A stretch of DNA of 64,000 bases from Pisolithus tinctorius. Lineage: Eukaryota; Basidiomycota; Agaricomycetes; Boletales; Pisolithaceae. The notes beneath the pieces are model-generated. The model was not told where the DNA came from. It ran no database searches and saw only the letters and a program-made list of their open reading frames with translations. Made by a program: the position numbers and the translations under genes. The DNA lies in assembly GCA_024663395.1 (NCBI GenBank), contig JANFAH010000082.1, positions 1 through 64,000 on the forward strand, read 5' to 3'. Positions 52,041 through 63,453 of this stretch are shown piece after piece. The stretch's first letter is position 1. Each line of letters opens with the position of its first letter.

Positions 52041-54740
52041 CAGCAGGCCACTCTTTAACACCTCCAGAAACTCCAACAAGGCAAGAGAATTTGGGCACTA
52101 ATTGTCTTGACAGCACTGTGTTTGAGGGAGTAAATGGAAGAGCAGAGATGTACACATGTGGTGCACTGCATGAGATTACACTGCCAAAATTCCGAATGAA
52201 CTTGATTCCATCTTGAACAACTTCCAGTAGGTCCTCAAAGCCATCCTGGCCCTTTGCTTTGATGTCAGATTACATTAAGTACAAGCATCAACCACTCACA
52301 AGTAACCATGCTGCAATGCGGCCAAGAGAATCTGCTGCACCCCCAGATGCACCAAGAAGGCTCAGAGTCTCGAGCCAAAACAGAATTTTTTCACTTCTAA
52401 TAACAGCTTTTGCCCATGTTGCAAGTGTGGCATCAAAAGTAGTTTTGTGCAGATGCTGAGCCCAGAATCTGCATGAATATGACAGATGAGTTGAGATGCT
52501 TTTGTCAATTCTCTCTGACAAATCAGCAACTTTGGAGTTGCTGAGGTAGGAACTTTCCAGTCCACAAATATTGAAATGCAGGCCACCACAGAGAATTTGC
52601 AGCAAAGCAAAGGTAAGGCTGTACATGTCAGATGCACCAACAAAATATATCCCACTGCGTGTGGGATCACTGAGGAAGTCATGGAATGATGCATGCAGAG
52701 GTCAGACGAGACAAGTCCTGTCTGCAATGCCACCCAATAGTGGGGACATGAATTCAAGAATCACGATCATGTCGAAATGGTCCTCCTTGTGAGGGAACTG
52801 AGTGTGCATCTTGTTTAGAGCATCCATATGCAGAGGTTCAAAGGTCAACATAATCTGCCCCATCACGGACTGGAATTGTGTGAGCATAGTATCGTTGTCA
52901 GGTATAGTGTCTGCCAGGATTGTCTTGTACGTGGCATCCAACAGGGCTCCCCCACCTCCAGATCGGAGGAATGCGACCTCGTCAAAGTGCTCCATAACTG
53001 TCCAACCAGGCCAATTTGGCTTGACGAACTCACAAGCCAGATGAGCCCACTCAAACAGGCCATCCGACTTTTGGACAATGGTTTGGACTTCCATGTCTCC
53101 GATCTCTCGAAGATTGCCAAGCTGCTTGGAAATGTATAATCGGATGTCATGTTCTGTCAGCTCTGCAGAGATGTTGTCCAACGAAGTTGCCTTCACGTGT
53201 TGACAAGCACCCAAAGCATGTTCAATGTCCAGCAATGGTCTTGATGTCAAGAGGATGCAGAAGTTTGCGGGTAAATGAGCAGCTTCCACAGAGGTGAGTA
53301 GGGAAAGTATATGCCTCTGCGATATTTCCGGCCCACTTTCATCCAGGGCATCAATCACCACAACCACATTCCCAACTATCAAACCATATACCTTGGACAA
53401 TGGCCCCAAGACAAGTTGCTGCCACTGCTGTGTTACATCAGATGTGGTCTTCAGATCATAGTCCCTTGAGACTGCATCCGCCAATGCTCACCAAAATGCA
53501 GGGTCATGGTCTGCCAGGCCTCGTGCAATGGTCGCAAATATCTTATGCTCTCTGTGCTCAGCCTGCCTGTCATGGGAAAAGCAAAAACAGGACCCAAGGC
53601 CCCCTACATCCTTGATCCATGATGCAACTGTATGGGCAATGGCAGATTTTCCCTTCTGGCCTGCCCATGAAGCCACAAGATACAAGGAGCATTAACATTG
53701 AGGTCGGTAGCCCAGTGAGTGATCTCCTGTAGAATTTCTGTTCTCGTGCCATCAAGGCATTTCTTGGTTGTGTCGAGGCCGGCCCCAACCGCATAAGCCA
53801 TGCCTTCCAGGTTCATGTCTTCGAGTATGCGGTGCATGTTGATTTGAACATCCCAGACCACACAGTCATGGTATTGCTGCATCAAATCATCCAAGGTCCT
53901 AGTGTAGTCATCAACAGTTGACTGCATCTTGGAGACGATGTGTTTGCCCAATCTTTTCCCTGGAAGTGCAGATTATTGAGCACTTGAAAGCCAAGTGTAT
54001 GTGACGAGACCTACAGAAACTCTGCGTCTCTGTGTAGTTCGCGATGAACTGTGCAGCATCACTGACAACCCAAGCAATCTTTCCAAGGGTATCTCTCATG
54101 TCATCAAACTTCTTCATCGTATCTTCCTCCAGAAGTAACTTGTAGACAGATCCAAGCTTCTCCAGAAGACCTGAAATCACATTGTCTAGGTTGGCTTGGG
54201 TGATGATCAACTGCCGCCATGACCCTGTTAGACAAGGTATGAATATGTCGGAGAGTTATACCTTAGAAGCAGTGGTTAAAATTCCCAATGCCATCTGGGC
54301 ATAAGGGTGAATCTGTGCACCAACATCGGAACAAGCTTTGCACAGGAAGATCAACAGCATACCCTTGTGATATTGGTAACAACAGAATTAAAGATTTTGA
54401 GAGGCTGGAGATATGTGTCACACAGAGTTTGAATGTCTGTAACAGCGGTATCAACCCTGTCCATGCCCTGGACAGCCCTCTGGCCAATATGTGGCATGGG
54501 CATCATGGCATCCAGTGCCACCTGAGCAGTTTCGACCTTTGTTCCGACTGATACAGGCCTGTTTCTGTGGTGGATCCTTGATTCTTCAATTGCTAGGAAT
54601 CAGCAGCATGCAATGATGGGATGACATAGATCACATACATCCTTAGCTGGGACTCTGCCAGACGGGTGGAGGAAATTCTTCATTCTAGCAAACGATCCCC
54701 GAGAGGCATTCCCATCCTTTTGAGAATCAGAGGCAGGTGG

Positions 54741-55141
54741 CATCAGGAAAATAACACTTTACTATTTTTGACTTTTTGTGACAATTGTGACATTTTGGGA
54801 AGGAATCTACCATTGTTACCCATGTCCTGCAGGCATGGCTGCATTGATGGAGGTTCCAAAGAGATATTGTGATTTTTCTCTCAGACAGTGTGCATCACAC
54901 CAATGGCTCGATATCTCTGAATTTTCAGATGTTTTCTAGTCTTCTTGGCTTAGATATATCATCACTTAGTTGTCTCAATAGATTCTGTTCTCTTTTCATT
55001 CTTCAAAATGCTGTTTATGGTCAGAAAAAAGTACAGATAGTAGGTTCCTTCCCATAAAGTCACATATAGTCACAATAGTCACACAAAAGTCAAAAAAAGT
55101 CACAAAAAGGTCAAAAATAGTAAAGTGTTAATTTCCTGATG
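54741..55141. mobile_element. MITE-like element with 40-bp inverted ends, inserted in NLR exon 2
   Basis: Left end CATCAGGAAAATAACACTTT is mirrored at the right end (reverse complement CATCAGGAAATTAACACTTT). The inverted match continues through ACTATTTTTGAC...TTTTTGTGAC for about 43 bp, then into subterminal TGTGAC repeats. The 401-bp body has no transposase. Removing it restores the NLR frame (GDP|PPAS), so the insertion is in coding sequence. No clear target duplication is visible (flanks CCT and CCA on the minus strand). A second left end of the same family lies at 63931. Confidence 0.8.
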
Positions 55142-55300
55142 AGGATCCCCAGTGGGCGTCTGAGATGACCCCTGCGATTGATTTATCTCACATCAGTAAC
55201 CATCATCGTTTGGAAGAAATGAATCGCATACCGTGGAAAAGCCAGAGCTGGAAGGGTTCGCAGATTTGGAGAGCATCTTCTTTAACCATTCTCTGGCCAT

Positions 55301-55710
55301 TGATTGGTGGTAATTGTGTGTAAGATTTTTGAGCTCAATTCAATGTTGAGGTGTGGACAAGTGAATTTAGGTGTCACGAGCAGTGCTGCAGACACGGTGT
55401 TGTCATTGCGGTCCTGCCCGATTTAGCCCCTCTGCCCAATACATGCAGTACTTGTGCGTGCCAATGCATTGCACATATCTTTTCCACTGTGATGCAATAA
55501 CAAAGATGCAGCCCAGTGAAAACTGGCTATGGCCGGGTGTGACATGAGGTGACCATATGTGAAAGTAATGTGACAAATATGACATGGTCAATAATCAAAG
55601 TTACTCCTTCCTTTTTTGGCTATGTTGTGTTGCGATCAGTAGGTTGGATGTATCTTTTACACTACATAGCAACACAGTACACTGCGCTGTGCACTGCTCC
55701 AGCCCCCTCG
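55301..55710. other. intergenic between NLR pseudogene and transposase gene
   Basis: About 410 bases. Several GTGAC-type words occur near 55540-55585. No CACTA terminal repeat was found here by eye. Confidence 0.35.
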
Positions 55711-56043
55711 ATGCCTATGGCATCTACATCAACTCCCTACATATGTGTCTGCAGCAAGTATAATTTTGGGCAGCCTCATCCAGTGTCAAAGGCAACATGG
55801 TACTGTCATTTTGTGGAGGCTGGGACGGAAGAAGAAAAGGAACGCCTTCGATCCTCCCAGGTCAGACCCCATGCAGGCCGCAGCTCGGAAAAACTCGCTC
55901 GTCATGCAGCTGTTATCCAAGCAATGGTGAAAAGGCGACTCGAAACCATAGAAGATGGACACTGTAAACATGTGTGCACTCATGAAAATGTGAGTTTGTT
56001 TATTTTCCATTCTGTAGAATACTGATTTGGAGACCGATCATAG

Positions 56044-56593
56044 CAATCACCAGCTCCCAAGTTAGGTGGACCCACAGCGTCCACTGTTCCATCTGTAGAT
56101 GAGGTAAGTGGCCGTGGCCGACCGATTCAACGTGCTCTAACCTTCTAATGCAGGATCTACCAGTTCCTGATCTAGGTGGACCTGCGATGCCCACTGGACC
56201 ATCCATAGATGAGGTAAGTGGCCATAGATGTCCGATTCAATGGGGCTTTAACCTCCAGCACAGGATTTACCAGCGCTCGAGTTAGGTGGACCTATGGCGT
56301 CCACTGTTCCATCTGTAGACGAGGTAAGTGGCCATGGCCGACCGATTCAATGCGCTCTAACCTTCTAATGCAGGATCTACTGGTTCCTGATCTAGGTGGA
56401 CCTGTGACGCCCACCGGACCATCCGTAGATGAGGTAAGTGGCCATAGATGTCCAATTCAATGGGGCTCTAACCTCTGGCACAGGATTTACTAGCTACTGA
56501 GTTAGGTGGACCCATGCCGTCCACTGATCCATCTGTAGACGAGGTAAGTGGCCGTGGCTGACTGATTCAATGCGCTCTAACCTTCTAATGCAG
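56044..56593 (+). repeat. five-unit, 110-bp exon-plus-intron tandem array in the transposase gene
   Basis: Five units of exactly 110 bp: exons 56044-56103, 56154-56213, 56264-56323, 56374-56433 and 56484-56543 (60 nt each), each followed by a 50-nt intron GTAAGTGGCC...CAG. A sixth copy of the exon start opens the large exon at 56594. All exons are phase 0 and encode 20 residues of the form (D/Q)(L/S)xxPxxLGGPxxxTxPSxDE. Units 1, 3, 5 and units 2, 4 form two types, so the array has a 220-bp higher-order period. Confidence 0.88.
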
Positions 56594-59319
56594 GATCTAC
56601 CAGCTCCCAGGTTAGATCGAATGGTGGCACCCACCAACGTATGGCATGAGCGGAGGACATGCCCCATCGTTGACCTTGAAGCTCTTGCAGAATCTGCTGT
56701 ACTTTCACCTATGTGCCAGTCCATGGAGTTTATATTGGCCCTCAAAAATGCTTCACTCGATGACGACATCGCAAAACTCAGTACTGATGCCCTTGAGAGG
56801 TTGCGGAACCCCCCTGATGAGGTTGTCACCATCAATAATCCAGGCATTCACTTCGCCATATCAACCTACTTAGCCCTCAAGAATGCATCCCAACAGGCAT
56901 ACAACCGTGTCTGTGAAGCAGCCTGTGTTGCCTTCGAGGGCACCCCAGCCGCAGACTCCATCCTGAGCTTCTATAACGTCGAAAAACTTATCGCTACCTA
57001 CACCGGGGTCATCTCCATCGAACACAACATGTGTCGCAACTCCTGCGTCGCCTATACTGGGCCTTTTTCCCATCTCAAGGCCTGCCCGATGTGTCACACT
57101 TCTCGATGGAAGGAGGAACAGCTTCAAGGAACTTGCGGGAGATCCAAGGTCGCAGTGCAGACGTTCACAACAATCCCAATTGGCCCCCAACTGCAAGCCC
57201 TCTATCGGCACAAGGATAGTGCCATCAATATGGGATATCTCGCTCAGCGTACAGCAGAAGTCCTTCAGCAATTATGCAAGACTGGTTGCATCCTGCTAAT
57301 CAATGACATCGCTATGGGTTGGGATTACCTCAGGGCTGTCCTCGATGGTGACATCAAACACAATGACACCGTTCTCATGCTCTCGCTCGACGGAGCCCAA
57401 TTGTATGACAGCAAGGAGTCAGATTGTTGGATGTATATATGGATCATAATAAATTTGCCACCAGACAAACGATATCACAAACTCCATGTCCGCCCTGGGG
57501 GTTTTATTCCCGGCCCCAACAAGCCCAAGAATCTCGACTTGTTCCTCTTTCCTGGCATCCATCACCTCACAGCCCTTCAGGCCGAAGGACTCCCCATCTG
57601 GAACGCCCATACCAACACTCGCTACTCCTCCGATGTCTATCTACTTTTTACTACCGCAGACAGGCCCAGTTTGATTTATTGGAACGGTATGGTTGGTCAT
57701 AGCGGCAAGAATGGCTGTCGTATGTATTGTGGTGCCATCAGCAGATGCAAAACGAATGGCAAACACTACTACCCAGCGCTACTCTGACCTCGCGACTGCT
57801 GTGTCCACGGCAGTGATCATGCTGACATCGACGTGTTCAGTCTTCTGCTAGGTGGATGTGCCGAGTATGCCAACAATCTCAGAACCATCGTTGCCGTGCA
57901 GAATCCCACACAATGGGACAAGAAGAAAACTGACACTGGCCTCACCAAACCACCTCTCATTCTCGCACTCCAGCCAACTCGTTCTCTCAGCGTTCCTCTG
58001 TGTATGACAACTGATATCATGCATCTTGCTGGAAACATCAGCGACCTTCTCATTTCCCTCTGGCATGGCACCATTGATCATGTAGCAGGTGATGATCCGG
58101 AGATGTGGCCATGGGCCGTTTTAGCCAACGAAGAAGTTTGGCGTGAGCATGGAGTGGCTGTCGAGCAAGCAGGTCATCATCTCCCCAGCTCTTATGATCG
58201 CAAGCCTTGTAACATCGCCGAAAAAATTAATATGCAATACAAGACCTGGGAGTTCCAGCTGTACATATTTGCCCTCACACTGATTCTCCTCTATGACCTC
58301 CTGCCCAGATTGTACTGGGTGAATTACTGCAAGTTAGTTCGCAGACTTCAGATCATGTGCCAACACACATTGACAGAAGAACAACTCCTTGATGCGCATG
58401 TGCTCCTCTGCAGCTGGGAACGTGAGTTCGAGTCTATCTATTACTAGCTTTGCGAGTGCTGTATCCATTTTGTGCGCCCTTGTGTACACCAAGTCGTTCA
58501 TCTTGTACCAGAGGCAATTCATAAAGGTCCTCCCATCTGTTATGCACAATGGACCATGGAACAGACCATCAGGAATCTCAGTGAACAGATTCAACAGCCC
58601 TCCAAGCCCTACGCAAATCTCTCTCGTGAGGGCGTCCGCCAATGTCAAGTCAACTCGCTCATCTCCATCATACCCGAGCTCAACGACTCAGTCAACAGAC
58701 TACCTTACGGCTCCCTTGATCTCCATGATGGCTTTGCTCTGCTTCGTAAACATTCCAAGACCTCAATCCTTCCCCGTGGTGATGAAGGTGCCGCCATCAC
58801 GCTATTTCTCGGGCCCAGACAACCTTTGCCACGTATCAAGAAGTGGGCTCAACTTCGTCTTCCAAATGGCCAGGTTGCACGCTCAGCTTGGAGAGAGAGT
58901 CTTCGACCTCCGGAACAACTTCATGTCTCATGCAATATAAAGGTAAGTACATCATCCTACTGAATGTGATCACTATGCTAACTGGCTCTTCATGTAGTGT
59001 CTTTGCGACGGTATAACCCGCTGTGCCGAAGTCCAATATTTTACTAGGCTGCCAGTTCAAGCTGCAGATGGTAACTGGACTTTCACCGACGTTGTGATTG
59101 TTTGCTTGTATTCTGCGCCTGACAAAGACTTACTGAAACTTTTGAATCACGTTCTCTTAGCCTCCCAACTGCTCGATGCTATATCCATAATTCGCGTCAA
59201 ACAAATCATTAGCATCATTGCGATGATCCCACGGTGGGTGGTCTTGCCCTCAGGCATTGCAGAGCTGGTGTATTGTATGATGGAAAGGCCTGGATTTGAC
59301 GTATCTGACTGGGGGGTTC

Positions 59320-60222
59320 TGTGAAGTATGGGTTTACCCTCAGGTGACCGGGCTTCAAGACCAGGTGACAGGGGTCAAGTCCGAGTGGCCAAAGTCAAGG
59401 CTGAGAGACAGGGGTCAAGTCCGGTTGGACCAGAGTTGAGGCCAGAGGTTAGGGGCTAAGTCCGGAGGACCGGACTTAAGACCGGGAGCGCGGGAACAAG
59501 GCCGGTAGCGTGGGAAACCGACCGGTGTTGGAGTGCGCACAAGGGGAAGCCAGTCCGGGGTTGGATCTACCTCCCTTGGTCTCAGCTTATGTGCTGTACC
59601 CTTATGCAAGCCAGGGAGAGGTCCAGGACAGGGGCCAGGGATAGCTTAAGGCTCGGCCTTAGCTATAGAGTAGTCTCGAGGGGTAGTACGGAGTTGAGGG
59701 TAATACTGAGTTGATATTCTGACTGAGGGTGCTACAAAGTATGTACAGGGGTTAAATACATGAGGCCGGTCCGGGATAACAAACATAGAGCTGGACTTGT
59801 TAATAAGCTATTAGCAAGAAGATTAGCAAGAGAGTGGATAGCCATAGTGGCTGTGCTGAGGCTAATAGCCAAAGTCCAGGTGACCGGCATACCGGGGTCA
59901 GACACAGGATTTGTACAGTAAGCAAAGTCAGATGAACGGGCTAGACTAAATATAGTACAAACAAAGGGAAACAGACCGGAGTTATGTCCGGGTGACCCGG
60001 ACATAGACCTAGGAGGACCGGGGTGGAGCAGCACAAGGCCGGGAGGCCGAAATGGACCGGAGATAGGGGTAAAACACCGGACTTGAGTTATGCAGGCCAG
60101 AGTTGAGTTATCTAGGGCCAGGATTGGGTTTTCTAGGCTGGACCAGGACCGGACTTGACCGGAGATAGGGGCTAGGGGTCCGGACTGGACCGAGTCCGAG
60201 TCCGAGAGTCATGGATATGACA
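59320..60222 (-). mobile_element. solo LTR (903 bp), target duplication GGTTC
   Basis: On the minus strand it starts TGTCATATCC and ends TTCACA (TG...CA ends). Perfect 5-bp duplications GGTTC flank it at 59315-59319 and 60223-60227. It is highly similar along its length to the LTR at 62509-63453 in the opposite orientation. It contains many short GGACTT/CCGG-rich subrepeats and no gag/pol. It sits in the last exon of the transposase gene: deleting it plus one target copy keeps the frame open to a stop at 60284-60286. Confidence 0.9.
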
Positions 60223-60286
60223 GGTTCCATACAGCGTGTATGTCAAAAGAGATGATGAAGACAATGGGCATGAGGATGTCGAATAG

Positions 60287-60675
60287 TGTGTACATCGAAC
60301 TAGATTCTTACTGCAGCTATCTCTCAATTCAACCTATTCACAAGCATATGGATATCAAATGCATTGACAGTGTGAACGTACAAGTACGACAAAATGAATT
60401 GTAGGTATCATAAGACTCAAGCTAGCCTGCAGCGCTTCCCCCCCCTCTCAAGCCTATCCTCATACCTTTCCATTGCTTCCCTCCTACGCGTGATTTCGAT
60501 GGGGAGAACGGAGGGATCGAATGAACAAATGTAGTACTTCCAAGGTCGGGATGGTGTGCCCTCCTCGGCCTGGGGATTTCCATTGTCCCAGGTGAGGACA
60601 GTGCAGGGCAACGGAGCTACAGTAGTGGACTGCCTGCGTCAATCGTTAGATTTAACTAGATTTCGAATAATCTAC
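60287..60675. other. intergenic
   Basis: About 390 bases between the transposase tail and the minus-strand gene. It holds a C-rich stretch at 60438-60446. No gene recognised. Confidence 0.35.
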
Positions 60676-61141
60676 TTATGGATTTGTGTCACAATCAGGA
60701 TCCTCCAACACGATGCTATACTTGCTGGATTCTTCGAGCTTGGGAGTAATGGCCTGGCTGGCCTTGTGCTCGGGTTCTTCGAGCTTCGAAGTGGTAAAGT
60801 TCTGGCTTGCTCCCTCCAACTTGATGGGATCCTTGTATTCCAGCATGACGTTCTTGAGTGGCACGGGTTGTGCATAGGGTTCCTTAACTCGAGGACGGCC
60901 GTGTTTGTGGAATTCAGGGTGTTTGACATGTAACACGATCCTCTAACAAGTTCAATGAAATTAGCAAAGTCAAAAAGCAGATTGGGAGAAAACTTACTTT
61001 GGTTCCAGGAGAAGGCATGTCCAATGAAAAGGTATAGGCATCCCAGTCGGAAGAAAGGCCTTCAACGTCAACAACAATGACATTACCGACCATTGTAATA
61101 GTCGGAGCGGGAGCAAATGTCAAATTAGTCGGTGGCGACAT
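60676..61141 (-). CDS. hypothetical protein, 136 aa (gene A of divergent pair)
   Basis: Two exons, 61141-60998 and 60942-60676 (411 nt, 136 aa), with a 55-bp intron (GTAAGT...TTAG). The first part is beta-rich (PTITMVGNVIVVDVEGLSSD, then WDAYTFSLDMPSPGTK). The second is charged and Pro/Lys-rich (HPEFHKHGRP, EGASQNFTTSKLEEPEHKAS) and ends acidic. No signal peptide, membrane segment or known domain is recognised. It is transcribed away from gene B, with 107 bp between the ATGs, so the pair probably shares a promoter. It lies between the transposase gene and a solo LTR, so it may be an accessory gene of the transposon or a host gene. Confidence 0.6.
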
Positions 61142-61248
61142 TTTGTTATGTTTAAGGTAACAAGGTACTCGGTAGCAGTTAATAAGGTATGGGAAAATAA
61201 CCTTAGCCAAATCTTCGGAGTCGTGTCTTCCCCTGTCTCTAGATCGCC

Positions 61249-62497
61249 ATGTACTCCCTCAGTGCCAGCGACTCGTGGTTTGGCTTCAACAACAGCTCGT
61301 CGTTCTTGCCTCAGTCTGGTGACCCATTCTCGGCCCCAACGGGCGACTGCATCGATGATAATTCAATATTTTCTTCTTTGCAGCACAATAGTCCCAGTGT
61401 CCTACCCTCTCAACAACAGCTGTTTACACAATATTTGCCCCAGACTTCAATTAATCAAGTTAATGTAAGTATAGTGAGTTGAAACTAGGTGCTTACCATG
61501 TTTTAGAGTGCATATATGCAGCAGGAGTCACGCATCGCCTTTCTGCAAGATCGTTGCAATGCGCTGGAATGGCATTTGGTTAAGGTAACGACGGAACGTG
61601 ACACAATCAAGTAAGATATTAGTTTACAGGCTGTCTATTGCTAATCATTACACAGGAACCTCTTTGACAAACTCACAAATGTAGTCAACTCAGGAACGTG
61701 CGATCCGAGTTTACTTGGGAGTAACTCGCCTCTACAGCTTCCGATGACTGCAGGTGAGAAGCCTCTGACGCGCGAGACACACCCAAAGGTGTGGTTCTGG
61801 ACAAGAAAAGACTATGAAGACTGGTTGGACTCCCCAGAGGCTGGAGGGAGCAATCGTGGTCTATATGCATACCTTGAAGATGAAAACGGTGATGTTCTGA
61901 CCTCAGAAATGCTAACCAAGATTCAAAGAGCTCTACATGCAGGGTGGATCGAACTTACACAGTGCAAGATAGCACCGGATACTTGGGGTAGGGCGAGCAC
62001 GACTGCCCTCCAATTCATACGGGCGCATATGGAGAAAGACTTCCCCCTGTTCAAGCTCGCGGAAAGTGGCTGGAAACTCGAGCATCTGTGTACGAAGCCA
62101 TACTTGGCCTGGAGAACAAAATGTCTTGATGACCATGGCAACTTGAAGAGGACTACACGCAACACGATCAAAGGAGAAGCTCTTGACGACGACGACGACC
62201 TTGAAAGCCTCAATCCTGGCAGTAAGAAGCGCAAGGGGCCCGCAGACACCTCATTAACACTGTCCAACAAGAAACAAAAATGTGAGTAATCCTATCTGAC
62301 ACCTTGTACTAATATGCGAAGCCATGGCAGCCTTGCAGTCCTGGGACCCATCAGAATCACCGAAGTTCGCGGCACCAGACTCATCGTCCACGTCCACATC
62401 CACATCCACATCCACACCCACATTGACATTCCTCAGTTCGGCAGCTTGTGTAGAGTCACCAATACAAGGTTTGCATCATATTCCTCCACAGCACTGA
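61249..62497 (+). CDS. hypothetical nuclear-type protein, 373 aa (gene B), 3' end disturbed by LTR
   Basis: Four exons: 61249-61464, 61507-61610, 61656-62281, 62322-62497; 1122 nt. Gln/Ser-rich N-terminus, a short coiled-coil-like segment (ESRIAFLQDRCNALEWHLVK), then a conserved-looking globular block: KVWFWTRKDYEDWLDSPEAG, GLYAYLEDENGDV, WIELTQCKIAPDTWGRAST and MEKDFPLFKLAESGWKLEHL. An acidic patch, a basic KKRKG signal and a Ser/Thr dipeptide run encoded by (TCCACA)n follow. The block belongs to a family common in mushroom genomes with no known function to me. An alternative last intron (62443-62490 area) would read into a frame that resumes after the LTR and stays open to 63614, suggesting the LTR landed in the original last exon. 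Confidence 0.65.
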
Positions 62498-62508
62498 CTT
62501 ACACCCGT

Positions 62509-63453
62509 TGTCATGTCCATGACTCCTGGACTCAGACTCAGTCCAGTCCGGACCCCTAGCCCCTATCTCCGGTCAAGTCCGGTCCTGGTCCAGCCTAGAA
62601 AACCCAATCCCAGCCCTAGATAACTCAACTCCAACCTGCATAACTCAAGTCCGGTGTTTTACCCCTATCTCCGGTCCATTTCAGCCTTCCGGCCTTGCAC
62701 TGCTCCACCCCGGTCCTCCTAGGTCTATGTCCAGGTGACCCGGACATAACTCCGGTCTGTTTCCCTTTGTTTGTACTGTATTTAGTCTAGCCCGTTTCAT
62801 CTGACTTTGCTTACTGTACAAGTCCTGTGTCTGACCCCGGTATGCCGGTCACCCGGACTTTGGCTATTAGCCTCGGCACAGCCACTATGGCTATCCACTC
62901 TCTTGCTAATCTTCTTGCTAATAGCTTATTAACAAGTCCGGCTCTATGTTCGTTATCCCGGACTGGCCTCATGTATTTAACCCCTGTACATACTTCATAG
63001 CACCCTCAGTCAGAATATCAATTAAGTATTACCCTCAACTCCATACTACCCCTCGAGTCTACTCTATAGCTAAGGCCAAGCCTTAAGCTATCCCTGACCC
63101 CTGTCCTGGACCTCTCCCCGGCTTGCATAAGGGTACAGCACATAAGCTGAGACCAAGGGAGGTAGATCCAACCCTGGACTGGCTTCCCCCTGTGCACACC
63201 CCAAGACCGGTCGGTTTCCCATGCTACCAGTCTTATTCCTGTGCTCCCAGCCTTAAGTCCAGTCCTCCGGACTTAGCCCCTGACCTCCAGCCTCAACTCC
63301 AGTCCCACCGGACTTAGCCTCTGACCTCCGGCCTCAACTCTGGTCCCACCGGACTTGGCCCCTGTCTCCCGGCCTTGATTCTGGCCACTCGGACTTGGCC
63401 CCTGTCACCCGGTCTTGAAGCCTGGTCACCTGAGGGTAAACCCGTACCTCACA
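62509..63453 (+). mobile_element. solo LTR (945 bp), target duplication CCCGT
   Basis: It starts TGTCATGTCC and ends CCTCACA (TG...CA). Perfect 5-bp duplications CCCGT lie at 62504-62508 and 63454-63458. It matches the reverse complement of the 59320-60222 LTR over its whole length, including a TATTTAACCCC promoter-like stretch and the region CTTGCATAAGGGTACAGCAC. It has no internal coding region, so it is a solo LTR left by recombination. Short open frames inside both LTRs are not genes. Confidence 0.9.

Larger units (their letters stand above)
51093..55300 (-). pseudogene. NACHT-WD40 NLR (STAND NTPase) pseudogene with MITE-like insertion
   Basis: The original gene can be traced from ATG 55300 (MAREWLKKMLSKSANPSSSG) to the C-terminal cap ending at 51093. 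The fungal STAND N-terminal helical region comes first (MMPMPHIGQRAVQGMDRVDT, KIFNSVVTNI, RDTLGKIAWVVSDAAQFI). The NACHT domain follows, with P-loop GQKGKSAIAHTVA and Walker B VVVVIDALDESG. Then come a helical spacer with PLHASFHDFLSDP, four WD40 repeats (52.1-51.5 kb) and a cap with GRLLLWIPPALWRSFYS. Lesions: a 401-bp element in exon 2 (54741-55141), a frameshift at the P-loop (about 53670), and in-frame TGA at 53488-53490 and 52702-52704. Such proteins mediate nonself recognition in fungi. It could be transcribed but not give a full product. Confidence 0.85.
55711..60286 (+). mobile_element. CACTA-type (Tnp2) transposase gene, decayed and split by a solo LTR
   Basis: First exon about 55711-55989 with a short Cys pattern (CVCSKYNFG) and a basic helical region. 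Five 60-nt exons follow (56044-56543). The large Tnp2-like exon starts at 56594, with YTGPFSHLKACPMCHTSRWK, IPIGPQLQALYRHKDSA, LSLDGAQLYDSKESDCW, GGFIPGPNKPKNLDLFL, GMVGHSGKNGCRMYCG, then LHLAGNISDLLISLWHG-like (IMHLAGNISDLLISLWHG), AEKINMQYKTWEFQLY and QWTMEQTIRNLSEQIQQPS. Two in-frame stops interrupt it: TGA at 57785-57787 (an expected CGA) and TAG at 58445-58447 (an expected CAG). After an intron near 58943-58998 it runs on until a solo LTR (59320-60222) splits the last exon. The tail resumes at 60228 and stops at 60284-60286. Terminal inverted repeats of the element were not identified. Confidence 0.8.

Noticed and set aside
56044..56593. CRISPR-like array
   Set aside because: The 110-bp units are homologous over their whole length, carry splice sites and code in frame, and this is a eukaryotic genome.
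59415..63317. Matching short open frames starting MHKGTAHKLRP in both LTRs
   Set aside because: They are the same stretch of the two LTR copies, lack any known domain and are explained by LTR similarity.
59320..63453. A 4-kb composite transposon bounded by 0.9-kb terminal inverted repeats
   Set aside because: Each arm has its own TG...CA ends and its own perfect 5-bp target duplication, so these are two independent solo LTRs.
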